Assembly: GCA_029876055.1 (NCBI GenBank)
Contig: CM056875.1
Coordinates: 1,612,001 to 1,676,000, forward strand
Length of the DNA stretch: 64,000 bases
Direction of reading: 5' to 3'
DNA from: Madurella fahalii
Lineage: Eukaryota > Ascomycota > Sordariomycetes > Sordariales
Position numbers and translations under genes: made by a program
In this document: positions 35,104 to 47,087 of the stretch, in pieces
Position numbering within the stretch: the first letter of the stretch is position 1
Layout of the letters: the number at the start of each line of letters is the position of its first letter
The notes under the pieces: model-generated
Seen by the model: the letters and a program-made list of their open reading frames with translations, nothing else
Database searches by the model: none
Told to the model about the DNA's origin: nothing

Positions 35104-38100
35104 ATGGAGTCTACCTTGCGTCTGAAGGCCCGCCCACCGGTAGAGGATGAAATCGAGAACTGGGACGATGACGACTTTCTGATTGAAGGCGACGACCTCG
35201 CCTTCCAAAGCCATTCCAATCCCGCCAACGTGTCCTCGAATCGCCGTGATTCCCAGTCGTCATTTCGTTCGGATTTCGAGTCTATTCATGGAGAGGAGGA
35301 AAAACAAGTGCATTTGCCCGGAAATGACGAGAAGTCGACTCTAGACGCGATTGCTGCTGCGGCAAAGGCTGGCATCCCGCTCCCCAAGAACGTGCCGCCG
35401 TCGGCCTTGATGGGAGGCACGATAAAGCGGCTTGGCGGCAGAAAGATTAAAAAGATTATCCAGGAGGATTGGGTTGACGACCTCGAGTTCCCCGATGCTG
35501 GCCAGGCGTTGCAGATCAAGACCCAGGACGGTACCCAGTTTCCAGATGTCCTGCGTCAAGTTAGCAACTCGGCACAGCCTAGCCCGTTGAAGCCGCTAAG
35601 AGAGTCGTTCATGATCGTCCGGGAGGAACACAAGGAGCCTAAGTCGGCTAGCTCGTCTGGCTTCATCGACTTGGAACGATTCCGCGACGCCGACGACGAC
35701 GACGACTTTTTCGGAGACGGCGCCGAAACTATCAAGGTTTCCAAGAGACGCAAGGCGCCAAAGCCCCTCTCTCTGATCACGCCCCCGACTCCACAGAAAC
35801 CTGCTGGCGGCGATGACGACTTTGAGAAAGATTTTGAGCTCCCGGTAGACGGCAAGCTAAAGCTTTCGGCTCGAAGAGACGTGCCAAAGACGCCAACCTT
35901 TAGCACGCTGCTAGATGATTTAGACTGGGCCGAAGGCAGTCTTGGTACCAGATTCGGTGGAACTCGACGGGATGTGCAATCGAACCGGAGTTCATCTGTC
36001 TCGGCGTTTAGCCCCAGCATCTCAAGCTCGATAACTGCCGAGAGCGAGGATGAGGCATTCGATGGTCTTATCCTACCCAGCGGGCCTCTTGACTTGGGGG
36101 AACGCCTTAAGCGTCGACGGCAGAGTCGTTCTCCTGTACGGATCATCAGGGAACGCATCCCGGAAGAACCCATCAAAGAGGAGCCCATCAAGGAAAAAGA
36201 GGAGGAGAAGGAGGATTTCCTTGCCGGACTGGACATTGGCGACGGTGATGTTTTCGACTCAAAGAAGTTAACGCTGCACCGCAACATTCAAGTGAAAGAA
36301 ACGAGACCTATCAGCCCTTCTCGACCCAAAGCTACCGTCGCCCTCAAGTTCACCAATAAACCCGTCACTGCTTCCCGCCTCCCGCGGCCTATGGGGTCGA
36401 TGGCGAGCCACGAGCGAACGCATACACAATCGTCGCTAGAACCTGTTTCTGAAAGCGGCGACCCAATACCCAAAACGCACACAAGGCGCTCATTGTCGCG
36501 TATGGGCGGGCATTCTGCACAATCTTCTGTGACCAGCGTCAGCAGCTTCACGTCTCCTTCAACCCCCTCGTCGACGCAGACCATGACCCCCTCGACGCCG
36601 CGTAGAAGAGAGCTTAGCCAAAAGACATCTGCGATGACCCTAAGAGCCGAGCCGACTACCACAAGCGCGCAGCTCCTCCGACTTAAGCGGTCGTTGCCTG
36701 CAATGCGGGCGCCGCAGTCGCCGGCGAGGCCCCCGGTTTCCCGAGGATATGAGCGACCTCCATCTCGAACTGAACACTCCAGTCGACCTCAGCCAACAAT
36801 GCGGCCCAAGACTCCTGTAGAGCGGATGCGGTCTTCGGAGAGTGCTGCAGCTCTGGCCCGCAAGGCGCCCGTGCCGTTCTTGCCCGCCGGCGCTTCGGTG
36901 TCGCAATCACACCACATCAACGCCAGGACTCGGACTTTCCGTCGCCACGACTCGGAAACCAGTATTGAATACCGCCCCAATTCACGAGCGGTGTCCCGGT
37001 CGACGATACGATCGCCTAGTCCGCGCAGGTCCCGGGCAATAGAGAAGGTCACTCCGGACGGTTGGAGCAAGCTCAGCATGCCGCGACGTGTGCGGAATTT
37101 TGGCGACGGCCATGAACTGGATGCCTTCGACGACCTGCCGACGTCGAGCCAGGCGGAAGCGAAGTTCTTGAAGCAGCCCGTCAGCGCCGGTTCCAAATCG
37201 CAGGGCAGAAACAGGGGATATCAGAGCATTCTGCCGGACCGGACCGTTACGCCATCCCCTAGCACACCGTACTATTCCCGAGTGGACAATGTACCCAGTT
37301 TTGCTCGCGATACTGCTGCAAGCCGCATTGCCCGGGAAACTAGTCTTGCGCAGCGCAACCCATCAGGTCCGCTCGCTCCACTCACCGCCTCGCGCGTCGC
37401 GCAACTCTCGGCACGAAACAATCTTAGCTCCCAACCTTCCCTAGCAACAATCAGAGCGAAAAAGTCGCGGAAGACGCCGCAATCCAAGCCGCACCTGATA
37501 TCCAATCTTAATCCCCCAAGAGACCCAAAAAGTTAGTGTCCCTCTCTGTCCATCCGTTCTCCTCGTCTAACGCACTAGCAGTGGTAAAGGGCATGTGGTA
37601 CAACCCCGAGACATTCCGATGGGAGGGTAACGACAACGCGCTGAGCGCGTTTGACGTTCCGGCTTCCTCCCCTTCTACCGCATCCGTGCCTCAACACATC
37701 ATCCGCGACCGAGAGAACGCCACGCCGCGCCCGGCATTGATCACCAATATTGGCGCGACCAAGGGCGTCCAGGTCGTCGGCGGTATGGTCTTTGATCCGC
37801 AGAACATGTGCTGGCTCAAGATGGCCCCACAGACGAGCAAAACTGAACAAGACGACCCGCTGGATGGGTTCAACGCCATGGACGACGAAGAGGACGTGTT
37901 CAAGGACATTCCTGACCTCGAGGAGCGCACCATGGCGTCGAGCGATGGCGGCAACGGTCGTTCCAGCGACATCAAAGACGACTGGCTGGTGGGCGAAGAA
38001 TTCGACGTCGGGCCCGAGTTTGTTCGCCGGCAGCGCGAGGAAGAGGAGCGGTGGAGGAAGAAGTGCAGTCTCTGGATCAACAACTACGTGGACCGTGGCG

Positions 38101-38153
38101 ACGCCTGGAAGTGGGCGATCCGCGATATTGTCAACCAGAGCCTGGCTGACTGA
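35104..38153 (+). CDS. Byr4/Bfa1-like mitotic-exit (SIN/MEN) GAP subunit
   Basis: Exons 35104-37531 and 37582-38153 give 999 residues. The N-terminus has ENWDDDDFLIEGDDL. GGTIKRLGGRKIKKIIQEDW and DDLEFPDAG follow, the conserved Byr4/Bfa1 motif. A long Ser/Pro/Arg-rich disordered middle comes next. The conserved C-terminal part has MVKGMWYNPETFRWEGN, VVGGMVFDPQNMCWLKM, DVFKDIPDLEE and FVRRQREEEERWRKKCSLW. With Cdc16/Bub2 this protein forms the two-component GAP that keeps the Spg1/Tem1 GTPase off at spindle pole bodies, controlling septation and mitotic exit. The N-terminal acidic DDDDF motif occurs twice more (around residues 200 and 240). Confidence 0.9.
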
Positions 38154-39129
38154 ACCTGCGGGTTGGCTATCACACAGGCAGGAACGGCTGGTGTTCACAT
38201 GCATACGTGGGATCGGGCATCTAAAAGTACGACATATATATTTGACCGAAACTGCCTAGCGCACGGCTAGGTCTGGATACGATTTGGGAATGGCGATGCA
38301 TTGCCTGCTCCCTGAGACGTCACAGGCCCTTGTGGTCTTGTCTCCGGATTACCACAACGGACCGAGTCATGGATGTTGACTTTGTCTGGCAATATCTGAT
38401 CAGTGGTGCCGGCGATGACGACCAGCAGGAAGCAGGCAAGCCGCCGTAGGAAATGATGATGACTGACGACCATAGACGACGATAGATGAGTTACGACGAT
38501 ACTAGACAGTCAAGCCAGTTGCTTGATACTTTGTTTTTGGCTTGGGAAATACTGGCTTTAATGATATTGCTTTCTAGCCGGTAGTCTTGTATTAGTTTTA
38601 CGAATAGGGAATTGATTCTTAGTGCTGCAGAACACAACTCTTCAAATTTTCAAGCCAGCAGGTGAAATCTGAGGTATGACTGCGTGGTGCTCTGCGATAA
38701 GATAACGTGCCAGATAAATCGACCCCATGCTTCGTGGATATTGTGACGTATCAAGCAGCATGCCACTTAGTTAACGATGGAAAAGAGGAAGTAAAAAAAA
38801 GAAGTCATGGTAGACTTATCCTTTTTTAAAGTAGGCAAGCTGTACAGATCAGTCGAGCGAAGTCGATCGAATACTCTGGAGTTGGATACGACCGATCATT
38901 TATCTTTATTCCAAGACAACGGACCAGCTTCCCCGACCCCACTCGGCTGCCCCGCGAACGCTCTGACATCGGGAGACAGCTGTTTCGCGACTCAACTTCC
39001 ACTCTGCTAATCCATCACCAGGCCAAAGTCACGACCCAACTTGAACGCCTTCGCTCCTAAAGAGACAGACAAACAACAGCAACCCGGCACTCAAGGAACC
39101 ACCGGAACCGTCCCAACTAAAAAAGAACC
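38154..39129. other. Intergenic, Byr4-like to Get5-like
   Basis: 3'UTR of the Byr4-like gene and promoter of the Get5-like gene. The middle (38480-38800) is AT-rich. No ORF or RNA is supported. Confidence 0.5.
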
Positions 39130-39990
39130 ATGGCGACCGAACTCGCCTTCGCCAAATCCTTCCTCACCCTCCTCGACTCCAAGCTCCCCAAGATCACAGC
39201 CGACCACGTCGAGGACCCGCGCAACTACCCGGCGAGCACACCCGTATGTTTTGCTTTTACTTTCCCCCTTCCCCCCTTCCCCCTTCCCACAACCCCTCTC
39301 CAGCCCATCTCTGACCCCTAACCCATACCCACTCTCTGCTAACCCCGCGCGAACCTGGTGCGGTTCGCATACGAAATCCAGTACACCCTACCCCGCCACG
39401 CGTCGCAGAAGCCCTTCTCCAAACCATCCGCCTCCTCGGCCGGTAGCGCCGGTGGTGGGCGGAATGCAGCGCGGAACCCCGGTGCGGAGCGGGCGGTGAC
39501 GGTGACGGTGCGGTCGCTGCGGGCGGCGGGCGGGGGCGGGCAGCCGCTGGAGCTGAGGTTCGCGGCGCCGGGGGGCTTGGGCGCGTCGGTGCTGGAGCTC
39601 AAGGAGCACGTGGCGCGGGAGACGGGCCTGCCCGTGGACAAGGTCAAGCTGCTGTTTGCCAAGAAGCCGGTCGGGGACAGCAAGATCCTGAAGGAGATTG
39701 TTCCTCCTTCTACATCTTCGTCGTCGTCGGGAGAAGAGACGGTGGAGTTCTCTCTCATGGTTTTGGGGGGCGCGGTGCCGACTTTGCGTGCGAAGAATAA
39801 AGAGGAGGAGGAGGAGAAGAACGAGGGTTCAGGAGTGGGCGCGGTCGCCCAGGGATTGAGTGGGAAGGCGGTGCTGGAGACGGACGAGTTTTGGGGGGAC
39901 TTGGGCGGCTTCTTACAGCAGCGGATACGGGACGAGAGGGTCGCCGGGGAGGTGACCGAGGTGTTTAAGGAGGCTTGGAAGGAGAGGTGA
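39130..39990 (+). CDS. Get5/Mdy2-like ubiquitin-like protein
   Basis: Exons 39130-39243 and 39382-39990 give 240 residues. The N-terminal helix-rich part (MATELAFAKSFLTLLDSKLP, DHVEDPRNYPASTPYTLPR) is the Get4-binding region of fungal Get5. A ubiquitin-like fold follows (VTVTVRSLRAA, LELKEHVARETGLPVDKVK, LLFAKKPVGDSKILKEIV). The C-terminal helical part (FWGDLGGFLQQRIRDERVAG) suits a dimerisation domain. Get5 with Get4 transfers tail-anchored proteins from Sgt2 to Get3 for ER insertion. The Ubl contains a Gly/Ala-rich insert near residues 60-80. The 138-nt intron has a pyrimidine-rich middle. Confidence 0.85.
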
Positions 39991-40410
39991 TGGGGGATAA
40001 AAGGACGAGAGAAGCGAGCCTGTTACTGAACGAGCTGCCTCCACGGCATCAATTTATCATGCATCTCCCTTTGCTGCCGCTACCGTGGTCTCTGATGCTT
40101 CCCCTACAGAGGCTAAATTCCTTCTTCGTCTTTCCCCCCTTCCCCTCCGACGATACGAGACAAGGTGAAGTAAAAGATCGCTGCACGAAGAGTTCCCGAG
40201 GGCCGGGCCGGCACAGCCCAATGCCCAGTTGCTTTTCTTGTTCTTTTTTTTTTTTTTTTTTTTGGTAAACCTAGTTTCCATCTCAGAGCAACACGGCTAG
40301 ATATGCCTTGCCTCTCCCCCCACCAATATCACACGCAAGACCGCGCCACATCTGGAATAACGCTCGCCGACAAAGCCAACAGAACGCAACGACAAACACG
40401 TAACCCGCAC
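39991..40410. other. Convergent 3' region with a T20 tract
   Basis: 3'UTRs of the Get5-like gene and cofilin. Contains an uninterrupted run of 20 T at 40244-40263, probably a simple-sequence tract. Confidence 0.6.
40244..40263. repeat. Poly-T tract (20 nt)
   Basis: Uninterrupted run of T between the convergent Get5-like and cofilin genes. Similar but shorter A/T tracts occur at 13259-13271, 41614-41631, 58185-58201 and 60892-60904, all in non-coding DNA. Confidence 0.9.
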
Positions 40411-41317
40411 TTATACAGCGGCGGTGCCCTTGCTGACCGTCTTGACCAACGTCTCGTACTCGATGTCGTCGGAGTCGTTGGCCTGCACCTCGTTGGCAAT
40501 GCCCGGGAGCGCCCGCTTCAGCGCCTCCTTAGAGGAGGCGTAGACCATCTTAGCCTGGAGGAGTGGTTGTTAGCGCACGCCCACGGCAGAGGCGCAGAGA
40601 TTGTGTGGGTCAGAGCGCACCATGATGCCAGCGTCATCCGGGGACCAGGCAATGAATGTGATCTTGTTCCTGCTGCCATGTCAGCGGTGCTTCTGGGTTG
40701 CGGAGTGCTATCACAACCATACCGGGTGCCCTCGCCAGACGAAAGCTGGTACTCAAAGTCGTAGACGGCGTATCGCGGACCCTTGCCCACAGCACCCTGG
40801 AAGCCCGATGATCAGTCACCATTGCCGGACACGGCCCCGCATTTCAAAAAGAAAAAAGCCCGGGCAGAGCTTCGGTCAAACGTACGGTCTTGCTCTTCGA
40901 CTTGGCGTTCATCAGCTTCTCGCGGAAATCGTCAAACTCGGGACCATCTTCGCTAGTGCTGTCGACCACAATCTCCTTGTTGTCGTCCGACAGCTTGAAG
41001 ATGACGTATTTGTACTTCTTGTTAAGCTTCAGATCGTTGTAAGCTGTTATGCACTGCTCGTTGACGGTCGCTCTGTTGGGGTGGGGTGTTAGCGCGCCGT
41101 GATAGTCCAGCCGCGAGCCCCGCCAACCACTGAAATGCCCCCTTGCTCGCTCGCTCGCTCGCTTGCCCGCGTATCGATCGATCGCGCGAGAGACTCGGTG
41201 GGGGTGGTCCAAGAGGAGACTACTAACCCGGATTGAGACTTGCAAAATAATCACACAACGTCAGCAAACCCGCAGCGTGGACAGACTGGATGCGCAGAGT
41301 CAAACGCTACTCACCAT
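40411..41317 (-). CDS. Cofilin/ADF actin-depolymerising factor
   Basis: Six exons: 41317-41315, 41238-41228, 41072-40886, 40796-40723, 40669-40621, 40554-40411, giving 155 residues. The first exon is only the ATG and the second only 11 nt, together encoding MSQSG. The ADF-homology domain is complete: ATVNEQCITAYNDLKLNKKY, YVIFKLSDDNKEIVV, RYAVYDFEYQLSSGEGTRNK, ITFIAWSPDDAGI and KMVYASSKEALKRALPGI. Ser at position 2 or 4 is the usual phosphoregulated site of the family. Cofilin binds and severs actin filaments and is essential in fungi. The early-intron arrangement is typical of fungal cytoskeletal genes. A 5'UTR intron is possible further upstream. Confidence 0.95.
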
Positions 41318-42310
41318 GGTGTCAGCTGTTTCAGGCTTTAGCCGTTGGATTTTTGGCGAGGCTTAGCAAGACTGGAGAAGCCGGGTGGGATGGGAGTCAC
41401 GTCGAGGAGGCTACACAAAAACAGAGGCGGTCAGCGAAAAAGTCGGCGGAGGTGTCGCAAGGTAGATAGGCGGGCCTGCGGTTGCGCTAAGAAGGAGGGA
41501 GAAAGAGGGGTTTAACAAAATCAGTCCCCAACACATGAGGATACAACTGGGAACTTACAATACGGCGGGGTGGGCTGGTTTATTAACTTTCTTGAGGGAA
41601 AAGGCTCAAGGGGAAAAAAAAAAAAAAAAAATAAGGTGTACCTCAGTAGGCTGCAATCTACCCGTCGAAATAAGGGGAAGAGGGAACAAGACAAATGCGA
41701 GGTCAACACACTGCGGAGGTGGATTGTTCGATAATGAAACGGGGATGGAGGGGGAGGGGGGCAGGGCAGCCTTGAAAAGCAACACCCATCAGCTTGCTTT
41801 GGTGGGGTCGTGTTGTCGGCGGTGACGGGGTGTGGCAGCTTACGTTATATTAGCGCGGGGTGTCCCACAATCAAAACCAGCTGCCCCATGCATGGAGGAC
41901 CCTGCTTCCTCAGTGTTTTTTGTCCCCGCCTCTGCTCAGAACGGGGAGCTTCCCCATGGTTAGGTCTTCAGGGTCGCACAGATCAGGTTGCAACTCAAGC
42001 TGCTTGCGCGTGCGACGCCGTCACCCCCTTTATAACCGGCAGGCCACAGAATTTCTGCCTGGTGTTTACGTGTCTTGACCATAAACTACATGTCCATTGA
42101 TTTGTTTTCCTCTACTCTAACCCAGTGTGATCGTAATATACAATGCCGCCACCGCCGCCTTCAAATATATGCAGCTATGAACACAGAGAGGAAGGGTAGA
42201 GAGGAGATTTACATGGCACATTGTACAATCCGATAACACCGAAGCCAAATGCCCCCAACCGAGTCGCCGTAAACCTAAGACCGGATTCATCGCCCAATAC
42301 ACTTTTCTTT
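41318..42310. other. Intergenic, cofilin promoter to HSP60 3' end
   Basis: Cofilin promoter and leader, and the HSP60 3'UTR. Contains an A18 tract at 41614-41631. No ORF is supported. Confidence 0.5.
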
Positions 42311-43430
42311 TTACATCATGCCACCCATGCCGCCCATGCCGCCCATGCCACCAGGCATGCCGCCGGGGCCCTTCTCCTCCGGCGCCTCAACAATGGCCAC
42401 CTCGGTCGTGCCCAGGAGCGAGGCGACACCGCTGGCGTCAATGAGGCCAGTCCGCACCACCTTGAGGGGGTCGAGGATACCGGCCGAGATCATGTCGACG
42501 TACTCGCCCTTGGCGCTGTTGAAGCCCTTGTTGAAGTCCGAGGCATACTCGTCGCTGAGCTTGCCAATGACGACGGAGCCCTCGAGACCGGCGTTCTCAA
42601 CAATCGTCCGCGCGGGCCGCGTGATGGCGTTCTTGATGATGCTCACACCAAGCTGCTGATCAAAGTTGGCCGTCTTCAGATCGTTGAGAGCATTGCACGA
42701 CGCCTTGATGAGGGCGGTGCCGCCGCCAGGGAGAATACCCTCCTCTACGGCCGCGCGGGTGGCGTTGAGCGCATCGACGAAGCGGTCCTTCTTCTCGCCC
42801 ACCTCAACCTCGGAGGAGCCGCCGACCTTGATGACGGCAACGCCGCCAGAGAGCTTGGCAAGACGCTCCTGGAGCTTCTCCTTCTCGTACTCAGACGTCG
42901 TGGGGTCGGCCATGACGCCGCGGATCTGCTCGCACCGCTGAGCGATGGCGTCCTTGCTGCCCTCGCCGTTCAGGATGATGGTGTCCTCCTTGGTGATGGT
43001 GATGGAGCCGGTCGAGCCGAGCATGTCGGGAGTCACCTTCTCAAGCTTGACGTCGAGCTCGTTGGTGAAGACGGTGCCGTTGGTCAGGACAGCGAGGTCA
43101 CCCAGGATGGACTTGCGGTTGTCACCGAAGCCGGGAGCCTTGACGGCAGCAACCTCAAGCTGGCCACGGAGCTTGTTGAGAATGCAAACGGCAAGAGCCT
43201 CGCCCTCAAAGTCCTCGGCAATGATGACGAGGGGACGGCGAAGCTTGTTAGAGATCTCAAGGGCGGGGATGATATCCATGGCGGCCGAGATCTTCTGCTC
43301 CGAAAGAAGGATCAGGGGCTTTTCAAACTCCACCTTCTGAGCCTTGGTGTCCGTGATGAAGTAGGGCGAGACGAAGCCGCGGTCGAAGCGCATACCCTCG
43401 GTAACCTCGAGCTCGTCCTGCATAGTCTTG

Positions 43431-43467
<37 letters not shown>

Positions 43468-44160
43468 TCTCCATGGCGTTGGCGATCAGCTTGCCAATGT
43501 GCTCATCGCCGTTGGCGCTGATGGTGGCGACCTGGGCAATCTCCTCGCTGGTGGTGATGTCCCGCTTGTGCTGCTGGAGATACTCGACGACCGAGTCGAC
43601 AGCGGCCTGGATACCGCGGCGGAGGTCCATGGGGTTGCAGCCAGCAGCCACGTTCTTGACCGTCTCGGAGAAGATGGCACGAGCGAGCACAGTGGCCGTC
43701 GTGGTACCGTCACCGGCAACCTCGTTTGTCTTGGAGGCGACGTCGGCCAGGAGCTTGGCACCGAGGTTCTCGAACTTGTCCTTCAGCGAGATAGCCTTGG
43801 CAACCGTGACACCATCTATTCCACGGTTAGCCTCCCCGTATGCGTCGTGTTGCCAGAGCATAACCAACCCTTGGTGATCTTAGGCGAGCCGAAGCTTGAC
43901 TCGATGAGGACATTGCGACCCTTGGGACCGAGAGTGGTAGCCACTGCCTTGGAGAGCGTCTCGACGCCGGCCAGTAAAGCCGCGCGGCCCTCAACACCGA
44001 ACTTGAGCTCCTGGGGAAAGGGAAGTGTCAGCAGCAGGTATTAAATTTTACAACATAGCTAATAATGTACCTTGTGAGCGAAGCGGAGCTGCTGTGTGGA
44101 CCGGATGCGGGAGGCCGCGAGCGGCGACGTGACCGACGCTCTTGTCAATGCGCGCTGCAT
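42311..44160 (-). CDS. hsp60: Mitochondrial chaperonin HSP60
   Basis: Exons 44160-44071, 44010-43869 and 43815-42311 give 578 residues. A mitochondrial presequence (MQRALTRASVTSPLAASRIR) precedes the GroEL fold. Readable motifs are TTLGPKGRNVLIESSFGSP, AGDGTTTATVLARAI, the apical VKAPGFGDNRKSILGDLAV and GILPGGGTAL. The chain ends in a GGM repeat (GGMPGGMGGMGGMGGMM), typical of HSP60/GroEL. It folds imported matrix proteins with Hsp10. TTCTGGAA at 44412-44419, about 250 bp upstream, is a minimal inverted heat-shock-element pair; its role is uncertain. The gene is conventional and complete. Confidence 0.97.
42318..42360 (-). repeat. GGM-encoding tandem repeat in HSP60
   Basis: Short tandem repeat of a 9-nt unit (GGCGGCATG-like on the gene strand) that encodes the C-terminal Gly-Gly-Met tail of HSP60. 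Confidence 0.8.
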
Positions 44161-47087
44161 TGTTCTGGTGGATTAAAAGGATGCCGTAAAAGAGAATATA
44201 AGAGAGGATTCGGCAGGGTATCACGGTCGACTTCCTGAGGACGCGTGGCAGAGAGGAGGTTGGAGATGGGAATGGAGGAGGAAGAAGTTCGCTGTCGGCG
44301 ACGGCGAGCGAGCCGAAAAAAATTCCCCAAGATTCACCAATTCGGTGGCCCGAGCTCCCATATCGCTAGGCGAAATTAGTACTAGCGTTGTCACTTATCA
44401 CCAAGAGTCGATTCTGGAATCATCCGAGCTCCACATCCTCCAATCCCGTTCTGCGGTAGCGTGTAGAAGACGACAGAGCAGAACGCATTGACGGCCGAGG
44501 TTCTTGCAGGCCGCTGCCGATGCAGGTCACAGGTTAGTTGCGGGCTGAGCAGAGCCGAGTCGCTTGAGTTCTGTCTGTCAACGTCAATGGCAATGGCAGC
44601 ATCGCTTCCATTGTGCGCATTCGGCTCCCCAATCTTGGCGAACGGCAAGTGGGGACGAGAGCCGGCTTGCAGCGGCCCGCAACATGGATGAAGTGCTCGT
44701 TTTGACCGCCGAGTCCAAGCAACAACCAAGCCGAGTTTACCTCTCTAGCTTAGTTCGCAGTTACACGGGAATGTCTTCACAACAGGCAGGACGGTGGCTT
44801 GGGGGCGGATGTTATCTACGCCCCAAGATACACGAGTAAATCTCGGTGCCCAGCATCTGAATGATTTTATTTTTCATTAGTTAAATGTCAGCCTCGAAAT
44901 CGGCTTCCTGGTCCAACGCGTTCCAGACCCGACCAATGCCATGGTATTCAGTACATAGAGTTCGTTTTGACAGGATGCTAGTGTTACTGCCGATGACCGT
45001 CACGCGCCTCTGGCAGAACAGACCGAGAGGCTTGCCGAAATCGTCGGCTGCCGTGTTGAGATGCTGGAGCGGACTTGTGGACCGTATTCTCCGGCCTGAA
45101 TCCAATAAACCATGTCGATAGGAGGCCACTGAACCCCAATTCTGAGTATTCTGAGTATTCCGAGAGAGATAATTCGCAACTGCAAAATGACTGCCGCTTA
45201 AGCCATGCTAGCTAAGCGTTGTCGAGTAAATTGACGACTGGGGGAAGCCGAGATTAAGGTACCTTGGATTCGCTTTGAGGATGAGGTTGATATTTGCCAA
45301 TTTTCCATGACTTTCTATTTCAACAACCTGAATGCTATGGTCGTCACCGATCGCGCGACTCAACAACTGTAAAAGTCAGGACAGCAAAGTCCCTGCCCCA
45401 GGTTGGGCCTCAGAACCCAAGTCTGGGAGCCAGGAACTTCAATGCTCCCAGCTCATCATGGGGCCATGACCACCAATGGCTGCTTCCCTCGCACCATCAA
45501 GGTTCTCAGCTTTGCAGAGCATCACCGGGCGCACCTTATCCCGCCGCTGCTAACGGGGATATAAGTTACTTTTCCCCGCCATGTTCTCAACACCCCGGCC
45601 CCCCCGCCGGCGTGGCCTAACGGTCACGGGGCCGGGGCTAAATCAAAGTCCCTACCACCCATCAGGGCCAGGAGGTTCGAGTTCGACTCCTGACTGATTC
45701 GCCAGTTTCCCGCGTGCCACACCGACCGCTCAAAGCAAAACCCCCGGGTGGGGGGGTTTTCGTAGCCACCGACCTCCCTTGCAACAAAGCCGACGGGGGG
45801 CTCGGTGGTGAGCTTTTTGCCCTGCTCTCAAACTGAGCGCCGCGAGTGTTTTGATGTAAAATCCATCGTCGTCAGATCCTTTGTCCAACGTTTCTCTCTG
45901 TGGGTTCTAATGGGCTGATCAAGGTAATCAAATCAGTTCAGCTGAGTCTGCTAGGCTCCCGGTTCTGTATCGGCAGACACACCCTAATTTCTTCCTGATC
46001 CCATGTCATCTTGAACCGGGACTTCCCAACCCCCCCAGATGACAGTTGAATGTCAGTTGGGGCGGGAGTCGCTGGGATTCTTCGACAGAGAACTGCCCTG
46101 CTTAAGCTGCTCCCACCTTGGAGCACATCATGCGCAGATCGTTCCTGTCCCATTCGCAATCCAGCCGTCAGGGATCATCATCGACGTGATTCGCCAAATC
46201 AGACAACGGAACATTTCTCTCCGGGTGCTCGGGCCCGGCTACTGACTGGATTGACGCTGAATCTCAGAGGCAGGTAAATTAGCCACGACTGAACATATCG
46301 CTTTGCAGAGCGCTTGTTACTGTGTTCGGGTCGCCCCCATCTTGCCCTCTCGGCGTCGCGATTTCTACCCCGATTAGTTTGTGGGAGAAGGAGGGAAAGG
46401 ACTTCCGCCTTTGCGTCGGGGTTTATGGCCGGAAGGTTTGGCTGAAGCCATCATATGCTGGTCAATATCCCATTCTTCCGAATAACCCACTGCTTGAGGG
46501 AAACCCACAAATCAAAGAGGCGACGTTAGATGGATCCGTGGACTATTCAGTGATAACTGGCGGGACGGATTGGCGCTAGTGGATGTGGCTTCAATCGGAT
46601 CAAATTGGCACGACATGAAAAGGCGGTGGCTACTAGTAGCGAGTCTTCAGAGGTCAACGCTGGCAGCAGCAATAGAAAAAGAAACAAGGAGATGTTGATT
46701 CCATGTATCGCTAATATGTTGAGGTGATTTTACGACTGGGCAAACTGCTGGTGGCCGCTGCTATGACTGAATGCGTGTCGTGCCCGGGAACGGATGGAGC
46801 GAGGTGGGAATACCAGAGACAGAGCGACAAACACGAGTACTTAGATGTCGTGTACTCAAGAAAGGCATAGTGGCCTGCCCGATAGACATTGCGGACAAAG
46901 CCACAAACGGGCGTCAGTAGAGAGGAGTGTTAGGAAGCATTGATTGTGATTATCAAGTCTGTTAACCTCTGCCAGCTAGCTCGACCCAACCGACTGAAGC
47001 AAAATCTCTCCTCCCAACTCCAAAATTAACCACAACGTGGAAGCAGACACGCCATCATCCGGCCACAGCGAATCCCTCTGTGGTTGT
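44161..47087. other. Gene-free stretch of 2.9 kb at the edge of the Myb-like cluster
   Basis: HSP60 promoter at the left, 3' region of the first Myb-like gene at the right. In between I find no supported ORF. It holds a tRNA-like but non-folding segment (about 45608-45712) and a strong GC-rich hairpin flanked by A and T runs (45737-45760). Confidence 0.5.

Noticed and set aside
42221..44044. A 607-residue plus-strand ORF antisense to HSP60
   Set aside because: Its frame mirrors the conserved HSP60 exon on the other strand, and the protein is a Leu/Gly/Asp-rich shadow with no domain. It is a by-product of codon bias.
45608..45712. tRNA gene
   Set aside because: D-arm-like and T-arm-like strings are present, but no 7-bp acceptor stem or canonical T stem forms; reported only as a low-interest finding.
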